A stretch of 64,000 bases of DNA from Paguma larvata (taxonomy: Eukaryota; Chordata; Mammalia; Carnivora; Viverridae): NCBI GenBank assembly GCA_030068075.1, contig CM057841.1, positions 41,581,030-41,645,029 on the forward strand. The letters are read 5' to 3'. The notes under the pieces were generated by a model. It saw only the letters and a list, made by a program, of their open reading frames with translations. It ran no database searches and was not told the origin of the DNA. The position numbers and the translations under genes are program-made. This document shows, in pieces, positions 10,730 to 21,672 of the stretch; positions within the stretch are counted from its first letter, which is position 1; every line of letters starts with the position of its first letter.

Positions 10730-12380
10730 ACATCAATACTGCCATCACCGATATTGAAAGTTAAAAAGAAACTGGTTTTGTTTTTTGTTTTTTTGTTTTT
10801 TTGTAGTTTATGTCCTCATTCTTCTCCTGTTTTTATAGCTGGACTTCTATTTACACTGTCAGACCACGTAGCTGCTACAGACTATTCTCCTTCCCATTAA
10901 TTTTGTTACTTTTTGTTAGTTCGGCAAGTCACTACATACTTGATGCCTACCACCGTTTCTTATGTTAATGTCTTTTGAGTAGTGTGGGCAGCCTGAAGCT
11001 CATTTGTCAGTAGATTCCTCTCTCCAGTCTCAAGGGAGCTATATTCTCTGAGTCCTTACACACATAACAGTCCATTCTGTTTTATGCCTGACCGTCCGTG
11101 TTGGCAGACATAAAATCCTGGGCTCGCGTGTGTTTTCCTCAGGTACACTAAACGCACCACTCCGCTTTGTCCTGGAATGAAGCGGCACTTTCTGTATCTC
11201 TCCTGATGATCTCATTGTGTTTCCTTTTAAAGTTATTAGCTCATTGCACCTCGCTACCCGAAGGATTTTTCTCTCCTTATGATACAGTAATTTTACTAGA
11301 ATATGTCTTGGGGTTGGTCGTTTTGTGCCAGTCTTCTCAGGAACAGGGCGTGCTCTTTCAACATGTAGTTTTAAATCATAGTTTATTTCAGAAAAGTCTT
11401 ATTGAATTATAGTTGGGGTATTTGTTCTGTTCTTTTGTTCTTTTACTTCAGTCTTCGGCTTCAGGGCCGCCTACTGACCCTTTGTTGGGTTGTCTTTCTT
11501 ATCTGCACATCTGCCTCTCTCTCCTGAATCCTTTTTCTTTTTCTGTTTCTATTTGTCTTTGATTTTGAATTTCTTCTTTCCACCCTCTACTTCTAATTAA
11601 GATACTTGTGGTGTTTATATTCTCTTCTGCTCCTTACAGTTTAGTCTTTATTTCTGTTTCTCACCCTTTCCCAGTTCCATCACTGTGTTTCGGAGTTTTT
11701 CTAAATTCTTTTTTTTTTTTTTTTTAATTTTGAGAGAGGCAGAGAGAGCATCCATGGGGGAGAGGGGCCGAGGGAGAGAAAGAATCCTAAGCGGGCTCCA
11801 TGCTCAGAGAGGACCGGACCCCAACACGGGGCTCAATCGCACGACGCTGGGATCACCATCTAAGCCGAAATCAAGAGTCAAACCCTCAACCAAATGAGCC
11901 ACACTGGCGTCCCCGAAATTCTTTCACAGCCTGTAGCACCATGTCTTTTATCCATTTGAAATACAGACTTATGCTTCTGTTTCGTGGCACGTCTCCTGGT
12001 TATGCATTAAATGTCCTTCTCTTCCTTATTCTCTTTTCTTGTAACACCTTGATATTGGATTTGGTCTTAATTTTTTTTCTGTGGCCCGTTCACATGTGAA
12101 AGTAATTTCCCCAAACTTTTCGGAGGTATTGTTCACAAGTTAGAAACACTACCTTCCCAGGGATCCTCCTTCTATCGTTTCTGCAGTGTTTGCGGCTTGC
12201 TTTCTGGCATCTCCTGGCCCATTCTCTCCCGCCACTCTTAGGCGGACTTTCTCTTCCTTGGTCTTTACTCTCCCCGTCCTGCTCAATTCTGATTCCATCA
12301 TCAGCACCTTCTCAAGGGTATGGGCCCTAAACTGGAAAACAGTGTTGGGTGGTTAGTGTTAAGAGGGGTGGAAATCTAAT
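10730..12380 (-). mobile_element. Possible old L1 5' region/ORF1 in reverse, with nested SINE
   Basis: A T- and C-rich stretch whose segment order resembles reversed mammalian L1M 5' sequence: 'cataaaatcctgggct', 'actagaatatgtcttgggg', later 'tttcagaaaagtcttattg' and 'tttgaatttcttctttcc'. Similarity is weak and recalled from memory. The alternative is single-copy pyrimidine-rich DNA. Confidence 0.3.
11712..11915 (-). mobile_element. Older CAN-SINE subfamily, reversed
   Basis: Poly-T start, then 'gagagaggcagagagagca', 'gggctcaatcgcacgac' and 'atgagccacactggcgtccc'. The 'ccgaaatcaagagtc' segment marks an older carnivore SINE subfamily. Short AAATTCTTT duplications flank it (about 11703-11711 and 11917-11925). 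Confidence 0.85.
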
Positions 12381-12767
12381 CCCTATTGCTTCCCTTGTTC
12401 TCTCCCGCTATTGGATTGAGCAAAATCTCTGCACTGCAGCCGGGTCTCAAATCTGCCTGCCATGTTCTCCAGTCAATCAACACGGGAGAAAGGAGCAGTG
12501 ACCCAGAGTCTTCAGAGGTTTCAGCTACGTGTGACTTATTCCCTCCCCCCCTTTAACGAGATCCTCTATGCATACAATCCCTGCTGTTGTTGTGAGTCTC
12601 AAGATTTGCCTGGCAACTTGCTGGGAGGGGTCTGCAGCGAGACTATGAAGGCAGCGGAGATTGCCTCACTCGCTAGGGAAAACTCGCCAGGGCCACCAGC
12701 ATCGTACCGGCTCTGCAGCTCGTTACTTAAAGGCATCCCTTGCTAAGGTCCAGATGGCTGAGAGGAC
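12381..12767. other. Single-copy sequence, no gene seen
   Basis: A 94-codon plus-strand frame (12462-12746) has a run of four Cys and no recognisable domain; no splice context supports it. Confidence 0.4.
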
Positions 12768-12784
12768 TTGGTTTGCACATTCTG

Positions 12785-13000
12785 GGGGCACCCGGGTGGT
12801 TGATGGGGTGCCTTGGTGGCTCAGTCGGTCATGATCTCGCAGTTCATGAGTTCGAGCCTCACATCTGTGCCGACAGCTCAGAGCCTGGAGTCTGCTTTGG
12901 ATTCTGTGTCTCCCTCTCTCTCTGCCCCTCCCCTGTTCACATTGTCTCTCTTTCTCAAAAATAGACATTAAAATTTTTTAATAAAAAGGAAAAAAAGAAT
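12785..13000 (+). mobile_element. Rearranged CAN-SINE with duplicated 5' end
   Basis: Flanked by 17-bp duplications TTGGTTTGCACATTCTG (12768-12784) and TTGGTTTGCATATTCTG (13001-13017). The head appears twice: 'gggcacccgggtggttgat' then 'ggggtgccttggtggctcag'. The segment expected between the A box and 'tcatgatctcgc' is missing. Confidence 0.93.
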
Positions 13001-13017
13001 TTGGTTTGCATATTCTG

Positions 13018-13620
13018 AAGATAAGTACATTTTAACAGGAAACACCCCACCTTCAACCAAACAAGTGACTTTCTAATAGCAGGGTCTCAGGCACCATGGC
13101 AGGCGGATGAAGAGATGGTTGCCATCTCCGCCCTCTTCTGACACTCACTGACTAAAGCCCAGGGCCCCAAGCCAAATGAGGGGTGGGGGGCAGTCTGGGC
13201 AGTAGCCCCAGCAGAGAGAAGGTGGCGGTGGCACGTTGGGAGCAGTGAAGATGGATGCTTGGGGGGGGGGGGCACGGGTACCGAACAGTCACAGGATCCT
13301 CAAGTACAGAGACAAGCAGATGTCACTGACCTTCCAGAACAGGACAGAGAAGCCTTGAAGATGGAAAAATCTGGAAAATGTCCTAAAGTAAACCAGAATC
13401 CAGTGCAGGGAGCTACGTGCACACTCTTCTGGAACCAGCAGAGGTAAGGCAAGGGTCCGCTTCCAGGTGTGACTGACTCACAGGGAGATACAGGCGGCCA
13501 CAATTACCTTCCTGAGGGCAGGGGTGGTGGTGGGAAGGTGCATGGAGAGACCCGGGGGAGGAGGGCCTGGAAAGCAGCATAACATTACAGGGACACACGG
13601 AGCACTCTCCTCGTGCCTAA
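13018..13620. other. Single-copy sequence with a poly-G run
   Basis: No gene is recognisable. A run of about twelve G lies at 13261-13272. Overlapping frames on both strands are short and domain-less. Confidence 0.45.
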
Positions 13621-13624
13621 CACT

Positions 13625-13770
13625 AGGTTAGCACCACTCATCCAGGATTCGAAGGAGTGTCCTTAATGATGTCATCCTCACATTTAAGCTGAAGAAATAA
13701 GACTCAACGAGGCCAAGTGACCTGCCGAGGATCACGTGGTGACAGCTCGGGTGGTGACAGGTTCAAATCC
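13625..13770 (-). mobile_element. MIR SINE, reversed
   Basis: Shows 'tgatgtcatcctcacattta', 'gactcaacgaggccaagtg', 'cctgccgaggatcacgtgg' and 'caggttcaaatccaagg', the minus-strand MIR order. Confidence 0.7.
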
Positions 13771-13799
13771 AAGGTGCCCTCCCGCTCCAAAGACTTCAC

Positions 13800-13968
13800 T
13801 CCTCACAACTGGACTTGGGTTAACCTCTCGCTCTATCACCGAGTGGCTGTGCGACCTTGTTCCCACTGCTTGGCTTCTCTGAACCTCAATTTCTTCATCT
13901 CAGAAATGGAGAGAATTCACAGAATTATTTCAGAAGTGAGAGGATTCATTTGCATCCAGCATGGTGTC
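13800..13968 (+). mobile_element. MIR SINE, forward
   Basis: Contains 'tatcaccgagtggctgtgcg', 'ccttgttcccactgcttgg', 'tctgaacctcaatttcttc' and 'atctcagaaatggagag', a clear forward MIR. Together with the preceding reversed copy it forms an opposed MIR pair. Confidence 0.75.
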
Positions 13969-13969
13969 T

Positions 13970-14400
13970 AGCTCAGGGAGAACCCTTGGCCTCTAGTGCC
14001 AGCTCCCTGTCCGTCGTCAGCTGCCATCTGCACGTCGTCTTTCAAGCGACCATCAATATGCTGCCATTTTCTATCTTATCTGCTTCATCCTCTTCATTAA
14101 ATCTACAGAAACTGTCTCACAGAAAGAGTTACGCGGCATTCGGGGGAAATGCACGGGGAAGGATTACAGTCTCATCGGCGAATCCAGCGCTCTCCCCCTA
14201 TGACATTTCAGAGCAGGCAAGAAATTTGCTTTTCCTAGAGAGTCAAATGACATTTAGAGAATTATGTTTTCTGTCTTCGCGCAGAGAGATAATCCATCTA
14301 ACCCTTAAACGTCTGACAGTCAATAAACCTCAGGAAGAAACCAAGTGAAAGGGAGACCCTCCAGAACAGGCCCCAGGGCCTAGAAACCGCACTGGAGGCC
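13970..14400. other. Single-copy block, possible non-coding element
   Basis: Repeat-free, AT-moderate DNA with 'tctatcttatctgcttc' (a GATA-type core near 14070) and 'tcttcattaaatc'. The 163-codon frame 13857-14348 starts inside the MIR and is judged a chance frame. Confidence 0.3.
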
Positions 14401-14512
14401 TGGCTGGACTGCGGAAGGGAGGGAGCAGGAGGGGGCGAGGAGGGCTTCGCCAGTGGCCCCTCGGGCTCGGTTGGAGAGGCAGAGGGGCTCTCGGAGACGT
14501 TCTAGCCCAGTC

Positions 14513-14513
<1 letters not shown>

Positions 14514-14556
<43 letters not shown>
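14514..14556. repeat. (TG)n microsatellite, about 21 units
   Basis: An uninterrupted TG run sits at the poly-T/A-tail end of a reversed SINE, a common birthplace for microsatellites. Confidence 0.98.
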
Positions 14557-14559
<3 letters not shown>

Positions 14560-14750
14560 ACTATTTATTTTGAGAGAGACAGACACAGTGCCAGAGGGGG
14601 AGGGGCAGAGAGAGGCGGAGAGAGAGGGGGAGAGAGAATCCCAAGCAGGCTCTGCACTGCCAGCGCAGAGCCCAATGCAGGGCTCAAACCCATGAAGCCA
14701 CGAGATCATGACCTGAGCCAAAACCAAGAGTCGGACGCCTAACGCACCCT
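14557..14750 (-). mobile_element. CAN-SINE, reversed, head partly deleted
   Basis: Reads 'tattttgagagagacagac', 'gggctcaaacccatgaagcc', 'cgagatcatgacctgagcc' and 'agagtcggacgcctaac', then stops short. The expected 'cgactgagccacccagg' is missing and the copy closes on 'gcaccc'. Confidence 0.9.
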
Positions 14751-14754
14751 TGTT

Positions 14755-14880
14755 CTATCCCATGCTATACATGTCACAGATAGGGAAATTGGGATCCAGG
14801 GAGGGGAAGCAACTGGTCCAATTAACTGCTACGGCTGAAACTTGCACCCCGGTCTCCTGACTCTCAGGCTGAGGCACATC
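14755..14880 (-). mobile_element. MIR SINE, reversed
   Basis: Shows 'cacagatagggaaattggg', 'gaggggaagcaactggtcc' and 'ccccggtctcctgactctc', matching reversed MIR. Confidence 0.6.
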
Positions 14881-14929
14881 CTGGCACATTCGGCAACCTG
14901 GCCTTTGGGAACTGAGATCGGCCCCAAAC

Positions 14930-15085
14930 CCTAAGTCCTGGCTCCACCACTTAATGGGAGAAGGACAGGGCCCTTAGCAGGTGGTCTGGCCTTCATCCCC
15001 TCACGTGGTCAAACGGGAATGCTAAAGTCAGCCTCGCAGGATTAAGAGAGGTGAGGATGTGAACAGCCTGGCACAGACAGGTACA
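14930..15085 (+). mobile_element. MIR SINE, forward, degraded
   Basis: Begins 'agtcctggctccaccactta' and later has 'catcccctcacgtggtc', 'gcctcgcaggattaagag' and 'cagcctggcacagac', which follow forward MIR. Confidence 0.5.
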
Positions 15086-15790
15086 GAAGAAAGATCAGGT
15101 GAAGACACAAGAGAAAAGACGGCCACCGAGAAGCCCCTAAAGGAAAGCAACCTTGCAGATACCTTCGTCTTGTCTCCCGAACTGTGAGGACAGTCTTATC
15201 TCGTTGAGGTCATCCTGGCACCATGCCTGCTACTGATTGTCTGCGGTTATCTCTAGGTTTGCAAGCTCCACGAGGTGCCCCAAAGCACCCCCTGAATTCC
15301 AGATATACTCTTTCCTGCCCCCAATTACACAGCAACAGCCCCACCTCCCCGTGGTGACCAGTCACTCCCCTGCCGGGATTACAACTCCTTTCTCTGGTGG
15401 CAGGGGTACCAGTATGAGCCCAGGACGACCAAGCAAAGGCTGTCACTTTAAGGGAGTCCTCACTGTGCCCTGAGTCCAGGACAGCATTAAGTTACAGGGA
15501 CGGAAAACATAAAACCCCCAGATGGCTCACTGGGAATGCTGGGGAAAGAACCCACCCCTGCTTCCACCTCCTGTCCCCAATCCAAGTTGTCATATCATCC
15601 CTTGCTGCGACCTGGCCACCTTGTACTTATCAGTTGATCTCACAGGCTTTGTGTCAGTGACTGACAGCAGTTCCAAGAGCCGTCAGCCTCCGCCTTCTTG
15701 TGTTCACATGCCACGGATTGGGTTCGGGGAGGGAGGGAGCCTACAGCCAGAGCTGCTGTCTGATCCAAAGCAGTGTTTGGTGCCTTAAAT
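15086..15790. other. Single-copy sequence, no gene seen
   Basis: No repeat is identified. Three frames of 78-88 codons are present on both strands, all without domains. Confidence 0.45.
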
Positions 15791-15802
15791 AAAACATATA
15801 CT

Positions 15803-16012
15803 GGGGGCGCCTGGGTGACTCAGCTGGCTGGGCATCCAACTCGATTCAGCTCAGGTCAAGATCTCACAGTTTGTTGGTTCGAGCCCCGCATGGGGCTCTG
15901 TGCTGACAGTGTGGAGTCTGCTTGGGATTCTCTCTCTCCCTCTCCCTTTGCCCCTCCCCTGTTAGTGCTCTCTTTCTCTCAAAAATAAATAAAAACATTT
16001 AAAAATTTGAAG
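15803..16012 (+). mobile_element. CAN-SINE
   Basis: Full-length forward copy of an intermediate subfamily ('gtgtggagtctgcttgggat'). The duplications AAAACATATACT (15791-15802) and AAAATATATACT (16013-16024) flank it. Confidence 0.95.
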
Positions 16013-16024
16013 AAAATATATACT

Positions 16025-17256
16025 AAGAATACAAACGTGGTAGAATGGTAGATGCCTGGTGATGGACTAATGTGTTTTAGAGAGGGAAGAGCCCCGCCCC
16101 ATTCCCTGGGGAGCGCTGACTCACCGCGCCACCCGGCTCTGCCACCGTCCTCCTCCCCGAGGCCGTCCTGACCTGGAAACTAGACACTGATGGTCACACA
16201 CTGATTGCAATTACTCGGGACTTACTCTTCTATCCAACGTGATTCGTACACATTTTCTTCTTTAGCTACATGAGCCCCTGTAGGTGAGGAACGGTGACTT
16301 GGGGATGTGAGGTCGCCTGGCCCTTAGGGGTGGATCTGAGATGAATGAAAGCTCAGAGCCCCTGCTCTTCACGTCAGAAGAGACGCAGCTCAGGCTACCG
16401 TCAATAACAGCTGCTCCCCTCCCCCGCCACTGGGCCCCGCCCCATCACTGCACCCAATGCCATCCTACCTGTTCTTCCCAGCAAAATAGATGTTTGCTTT
16501 GTCTAAACAACTAAATTGACCCCAAAATACTCCCCACCCTGCAGAAGGACCCTTCCATGAGCATCTAGCTTTATGAAATCTGGTGCTAAAGTCTGGCTTG
16601 GGGGGGCAGTATCCAAAGCCCCCACAAATGCTCTTTCAATGTGTAAAGTTAAAAGTAGCTTTTAGGAAACGAGTGTTTACTCCAAACCAGAAACTAAACA
16701 TTTGTTCCCCTTTTTTTATATCTTTGAGACAGTAACAGCTGTGAAGGCAACTGGGGTGGCATTTACAATTATAGGCAGGTTGGTGTTGTTCATCTACTGA
16801 GGTAGCACATCGGGGAACGGAAAAGAGTGGTTTCGGGGGTGACAGGATGTCACGCAGCCCCGTGTGGTTCCCCAGCCACTGGGTGGTGGGGCCTGCGGGA
16901 GCTCTTTGAGAACACGAACGTTCCTTCGGCACAATGCGCGACCTCTGCTCTAGCTTCGCGTGGATAAAAGGATAGAAGAGCTTCTGATTGATTCTGACAT
17001 TCTGCCTTGTTTAATGGCTTCCACAGAGCCCACTGCTTAACTGTCTTATGACCGAAATAAAAGAGAAACAGGGTCCTGAGAGGTGCTTAGATGTGTCAGG
17101 TGGCGGACTGGAATCCTGGGGCTGGCGTGGCAATTAGATCCTCGTGCATTCTGCTGCACAAACAAAGGATTCCAGGTCTGGAGACTGACGGAGAAGGGGT
17201 AGGTGGGGTGGTCTCTAACTGCCCCAGCTGGTTCCCACACTTGAAGGGGTTGGGGT
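16025..17256. other. Single-copy sequence, no gene seen
   Basis: A GC-richer patch lies at 16085-16170. Short frames only; no repeat family recognised. Confidence 0.4.
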
Positions 17257-17414
17257 TGCTTGAGTTCCCCCCACTCCCCCACCCCCAGCCTCAGGGCAGC
17301 CCTTCCTCAAGGAGGGCTCCCCCCTGCTGGGACATCTCCGAGTCTTGTCAGATTCCCTGGGGATCTTGTTAAACCGCAGATTGTGATTTAGTAGTTCTAG
17401 AGTGGACCTCAAAA
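17257..17414 (+). repeat. Left arm of a long inverted repeat
   Basis: Pairs in reverse complement with 17877-18050. The outer part is C-rich ('ttccccccactcccccac', 'ccagcctcagggcagccc'). The inner part contains a MER5-like core ('gatcttgttaaaccgcag', 'ttctagagtggacct'). Confidence 0.85.
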
Positions 17415-17539
17415 TTGGCCGGGAAGGAGAGAACAAAATGAAACGAGATGCTGGGCCCAGCCAAGGAGACTGAACATGGGTGGGGGACCACCAGACAAAT
17501 GATGGAATGAGGGGAGCTGGGGTCTGGGGGACGAGCAGA

Positions 17540-17660
17540 TCTGCACGGAGGCCCCTCTCTGCCACTTACTGGCTGTGTGACCTTGTACCCGTTACTTTCC
17601 TTCTCTGAGCTTCAGTTTCCTCCTCTGTAAACTGGGAACAGCATTACCTATCTCAGGATG
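17540..17660 (+). mobile_element. MIR SINE, forward, in the inverted-repeat spacer
   Basis: A clear forward MIR core: 'ctctgccacttactggctgtg' region, 'tgaccttgtacccgttac', 'gagcttcagtttcctcctc', 'gtaaactgggaacagc'. Confidence 0.85.
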
Positions 17661-17876
17661 AGAATGCCTTAGATCAGGTTCCCGAAAAGCAGACCATGAG
17701 AGGAGGATATGGATGAGTGATTTTGCAGAGAACGTCCTCAGGGAAAAGCGAGAGAGACGGAAAGGGGAATCCGAAAGAAAGATCAAGCAAGGATGCGGTA
17801 GCAAGCTCTTTGCTGCCTGAAGTTCAGCCCAGAGACCTGCAGCAACAATCGCATGTGGAGTTGGTTGGAAAGGCAG

Positions 17877-18050
17877 AATTCTGAGGTCCACTCTAGAACT
17901 ACTAAATCAGAACCTGCATTAACAAGATCCCCCGGGAACACGAGGAGCACTGGTAGCGGACAAGACCCAGAGACGCCCCAGCAGGGAAGAGGCGTCCTTG
18001 AGGAAGAGCTACCCTGAGGCTGGGCGTAGGGGAGTGGGGGGAACCTCAAG
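17877..18050 (-). repeat. Right arm of a long inverted repeat
   Basis: Reverse-complement partner of 17257-17414, roughly 85% alike by eye. A block of about 20 bases around 17940-17960 is absent from the left arm. The two arms are separated by about 460 bp. Confidence 0.85.
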
Positions 18051-20615
18051 GAGCCCAAAGCCCCCCCACACACACACATCCCACCCTGGCAGCCCCTGCG
18101 GCCCTCTAGGGACAGGGATGCAGGTACTAGAAGAGAAAGCAGAGGAGCGAGGGCATAGAAACAGCCGCTCTGAACCAGAGGGGACAAAGCAGGACACTGA
18201 CAACACCTGCCATAGTGTGACCACTAAACAGAGCAATGACTCCTTTAGGACTTCACATCTGTTCCCTGCCCTTTGCTTCCCTGTCCTTGATGCCTTCTCT
18301 CCCTCTTTTCAGGCCATGAGCACCCAGCAGGTCAGACAGAGCTGTACCAAGTATCTGCTTGTCCTGGCTTCATCCCTATGGGAGAAAGGAGTGCGACTGG
18401 GCTTGGCAGGTGAGGGCGAGTGGATCTCTGCTTCGGGATCACGCATTTGGTTTGGGGTCTTACCACCCTCCTCAGCTGCCTCTGCTGATGGCACCCAGCC
18501 CTCAGCCCACACTTGATCTAAGTAAGTACAGTCAGTCTCACGGGCTTGGAACACAGGCATCCTTCAGCTCCTTCCAGCAGGTGGCGCTGCCTCCAGTCAC
18601 ATGGCCATAGCCAAGTCACCTGCTTCTCCCTCTCACCTGGCATGTCAGGGCCTCTTGCCCTCACCCCTACCTCAGTTTCCCTATCTTTCACACCATGTCC
18701 CCCTCCAGGTGTGAAGCTCAGTCTACTGACTCAGACCTGAGGATAGCCTGCCTGGCTCTCCTAACCAGCCCCTGCCCACTCTGGGCTGGATCCTGTTCTC
18801 CAGACACGCGAGCTGATCAGAGCTTTCTTCCACAGAGGTGACCCCTTGGATGTGGGCTGAAATACCCTGCTACCTGCCCCACCTGCTCCCCAGCAGACAC
18901 GGGCAGGCAGAGCCTTCGGAGGCTCTGCTCAGAAGCATGACTGTGGCCATGACCCTTTCTTCCACCTGGGAGAAAGTTTACCACTAGGTTGCTTCCCCAG
19001 TCTCGGCCCCATCTGGATGTGGCCCCCAGTCCCTAAGTCCTGGGGGCCTGCAAAACTCCAAAGCAACAAACAGATCTGGCTCGGGGGTGCAGGACTGACC
19101 TGTCTGGTCACACGGGGCCCTGCGTTTTGCGTTAGATGCCCTGCTGTCACCACCTTGCAAGTGTTCATTTTTATAGGGGTTTCCCCATTTTCATTTTGCA
19201 CTGGGTCTCCCCAACGAGGCAGCCGATCCTGGTAACACATCATACCTTGTCAAACACTCCCCCCAGGGATCCAATGGACATGCTGACCTCTTGCCCAAAG
19301 CGCCAGGGAGAGTGGGCATTGTACCACCCACTCCGCACTCTCCCAGCCCTCCTCACCCCTTCGTGGGCCTACCCCAAGAGCCCAGCAGGTGACCCCTTAG
19401 CTAGGGTGGCAAGACTGTCATGGGTCAAGAGTGGCCCATGTTGGGTAGAAGAATCCATTCTGGTCCCGGTAATTTCCATCTAGAATCCCATGTGTCAGAA
19501 CAACTCCTTGAGATGTTTTATCCTAAAGTTTTCCCCTTTCCTACTCCCATTCGGATGGAGAGCACTCACTTTCAATTCCAAAGCCAAAGACAAGGGTTGG
19601 ACAGAGTTAAGAAGAGAAATCGGGAAGAGGGGCAGGGAGGCCTATGTTCTGCCCCCACCAGCTCCATGTGCCTGAGACTTACGCTCACTAAACGCAGGCC
19701 CCATTAATCAGGCTAAGATTCGGGGACTCTGGCAGCCACCCAGAAAGGAAATCTTGAGCAACCTAGGATTCTTGGCCAACATCTACAGCTGCATCGTTGC
19801 ATCCTAGAGACGGAATTCCCAGCCCTGGCTGTACACGCCCATCTCCACGGAGCTTCTGAAATCCACCTCCACCAGGCACCAGGCACCAGGCACTCTGTTG
19901 GGTGGAACCCAGGGATGGGGGAGCCTGAAAAGCCCCCCAGGTGATACCCACCAGCAGCCAAAGTTGAGCAATGCTGACACAAGTGTCGCACCAGTGGCAC
20001 CCTGAGGCCATGCCCTTCCGCCTACCCACTGCCTCCAGCGCAGGTGGATCTACTTAGCTGCACTGAGCAGCTGGGCCCCATCCACACTGGGTCGGAGGTC
20101 ATCGAAGTCAGCAGACTAAGGAGCTGGATGTTCTCAGGCAGCTCCTCGGTCACTGGCTCTACTGGGACCCCGAGGCTCAGCCCCTGCTCTGCCCCGACTC
20201 TGGTCACTGGATCCCCTGCCCTGGGCGCTTCCTTCTAGAGGAGCCACTGAGGGTGGATGGAAGAACCCAGAGGGTGGGGTCAGAAGCTCTGGATTCAAGT
20301 TCCTGGCCCTGCCACCTACCATGCACACTCAACGACAGGAAAGAAGATGGTGTGAGACTCCTGTTGTTTTTGCCTGGGCAGCATCCCATGTGGTCCTGGT
20401 GGGACTACAGGTCAATGAACCCCTTCCCCAGGCAGGAGGTGGACCCTTGACCCAAATGAGGCCGATCAGACTCTCTCTCCCAGGAATGTGTATCCTGAGC
20501 AGAGTGATCCAATCATTTAGGACAAACTGCTCTGCCCGTTCCTCCCAGCAGAGGTCTGCTGGCTAAATCCGGGGTGCTAGGGCTTGTGTCCTTTCAGGAA
20601 AGTTCCTCCGGTGAG
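18051..20615. other. GC-moderate single-copy region
   Basis: 2.5 kb without a recognised interspersed repeat, apart from a possible MIR scrap near 20285-20320 ('tggattcaagttcctggcc'). Many open frames of 60-170 codons occur on both strands, none with domains or paired splice sites. It holds the CTCF-like motif at 18574. Confidence 0.45.
18574..18588 (+). promoter_or_regulatory. CTCF-type motif
   Basis: CCAGCAGGTGGCGCT fits the vertebrate CTCF core consensus CCASYAGRKGGCRSY at every position. It lies outside any recognised SINE, so it is not simply repeat-borne. Binding is inferred from the motif only. Confidence 0.6.
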
Positions 20616-21099
20616 GATGGCTATCATCAAATAACATCAAGGGAACATCAGACAAGAAGCAAGTGTTGGCGAGGATGTGGAGAAAAGAGAACCTTGGGCA
20701 CGGCTGGTGGGAATGTAAACTGGAGCAGCCACTGTGGTAAACAGTATGGAGGTTCCTCAAAAAATTACAAATACAACTACCCCAGGACCCAGCAATTCCA
20801 CTTCTAGGACGGTATCCAGAGGAAACAAAATCAGGATCTCGAAGAGATATATGCACTGCCATGTTCACTGCAGCATTGGTCACAATAGCCACGGTATGGG
20901 AACATCTACACGTCCGTCTGTAGATGAACGGATTCACACACACATGCATGCACATAAATACACGGAAAGATTATTCAAGGGTGCCTGGGTGGCTCGGTTA
21001 AACATCCAACTCTTGATTTTGGCTCAGGTCATGATCTTACGGTTCCTGAGTTCCAGCCCTTTGTCAGGCTCCACGCTGATATTGTGGAGCTTGCTTGGG

Positions 21100-21141
<42 letters not shown>

Positions 21142-21672
21142 CCTCCCCTGCTCTCTCACTCTCTCTCAAAATAAACATTAAAAAAGAAAATAGTATTATT
21201 CAGCCATGAGAAAGAAGGAAATCCTGCCATTTGCAACAATGGACCCCGAGGGCATTATGCTACGTGAAATAAGTCAGACAGAGAAAGACAAATACAGAAT
21301 GATACCACTTATATGCGGAATCTAAGAAGATAGAACACATAGAAACAGAGGGGAATAGTGGTGGGGCAGAGGGAAATGGAGAGAGGTTAGTTAAAGGAAA
21401 CAAACTTGCAGCTGTAAGACGAGTCAGCTCTGGGGATCTAGGGTACAACACCGTGATTAGAGTTGTATTATACACTTGAAAGTTACTAACAGAGATCTTA
21501 AATGTCCCCACCACAAAAAAATAAATGGTAAATTTGTGAGGATGGAGGTATTAACTCGCCCTGGCAATCATTTTGCAATATATGTGTATGTATCAAATCA
21601 TCACACTGCGTTCCTTAAACTTACACAATGTTACCAGTCAATTATATCTCAATAAAACAGAAAAAAAATAAA
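20616..21672 (+). mobile_element. L1 ORF2 3' end and 3' UTR with nested SINE
   Basis: Forward L1: 'gcgaggatgtggagaaaag', 'aactggagcagccactgtgg', 'gacccagcaattccacttc', 'cactgcagcattggtcacaa'. After the SINE it resumes at 'tattattcagccatgag', 'gcattatgctacgtgaaata' and 'tatatgcggaatctaag', then the 3' UTR and an A-rich tail near 21660. The frame is broken by stops. Confidence 0.88.
20978..21190 (+). mobile_element. CAN-SINE nested in L1
   Basis: Forward copy starting 'gggtgcctgggtggctcgg'. The middle carries an expanded (CT)n run at 21102-21138. An ATTATTCA duplication flanks it (20970-20977 and 21195-21202 region), and the L1 text resumes directly after it. Confidence 0.93.

Noticed and set aside
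13434..13452. Splice-donor-like 'cagcagaggtaaggcaag'
   Set aside because: No matching acceptor, branch site or open frame with coding character lies upstream, so an exon is not supported.
13857..14348. 163-codon plus-strand frame
   Set aside because: Starts inside a forward MIR and has no domain; the repeat origin explains the first part.
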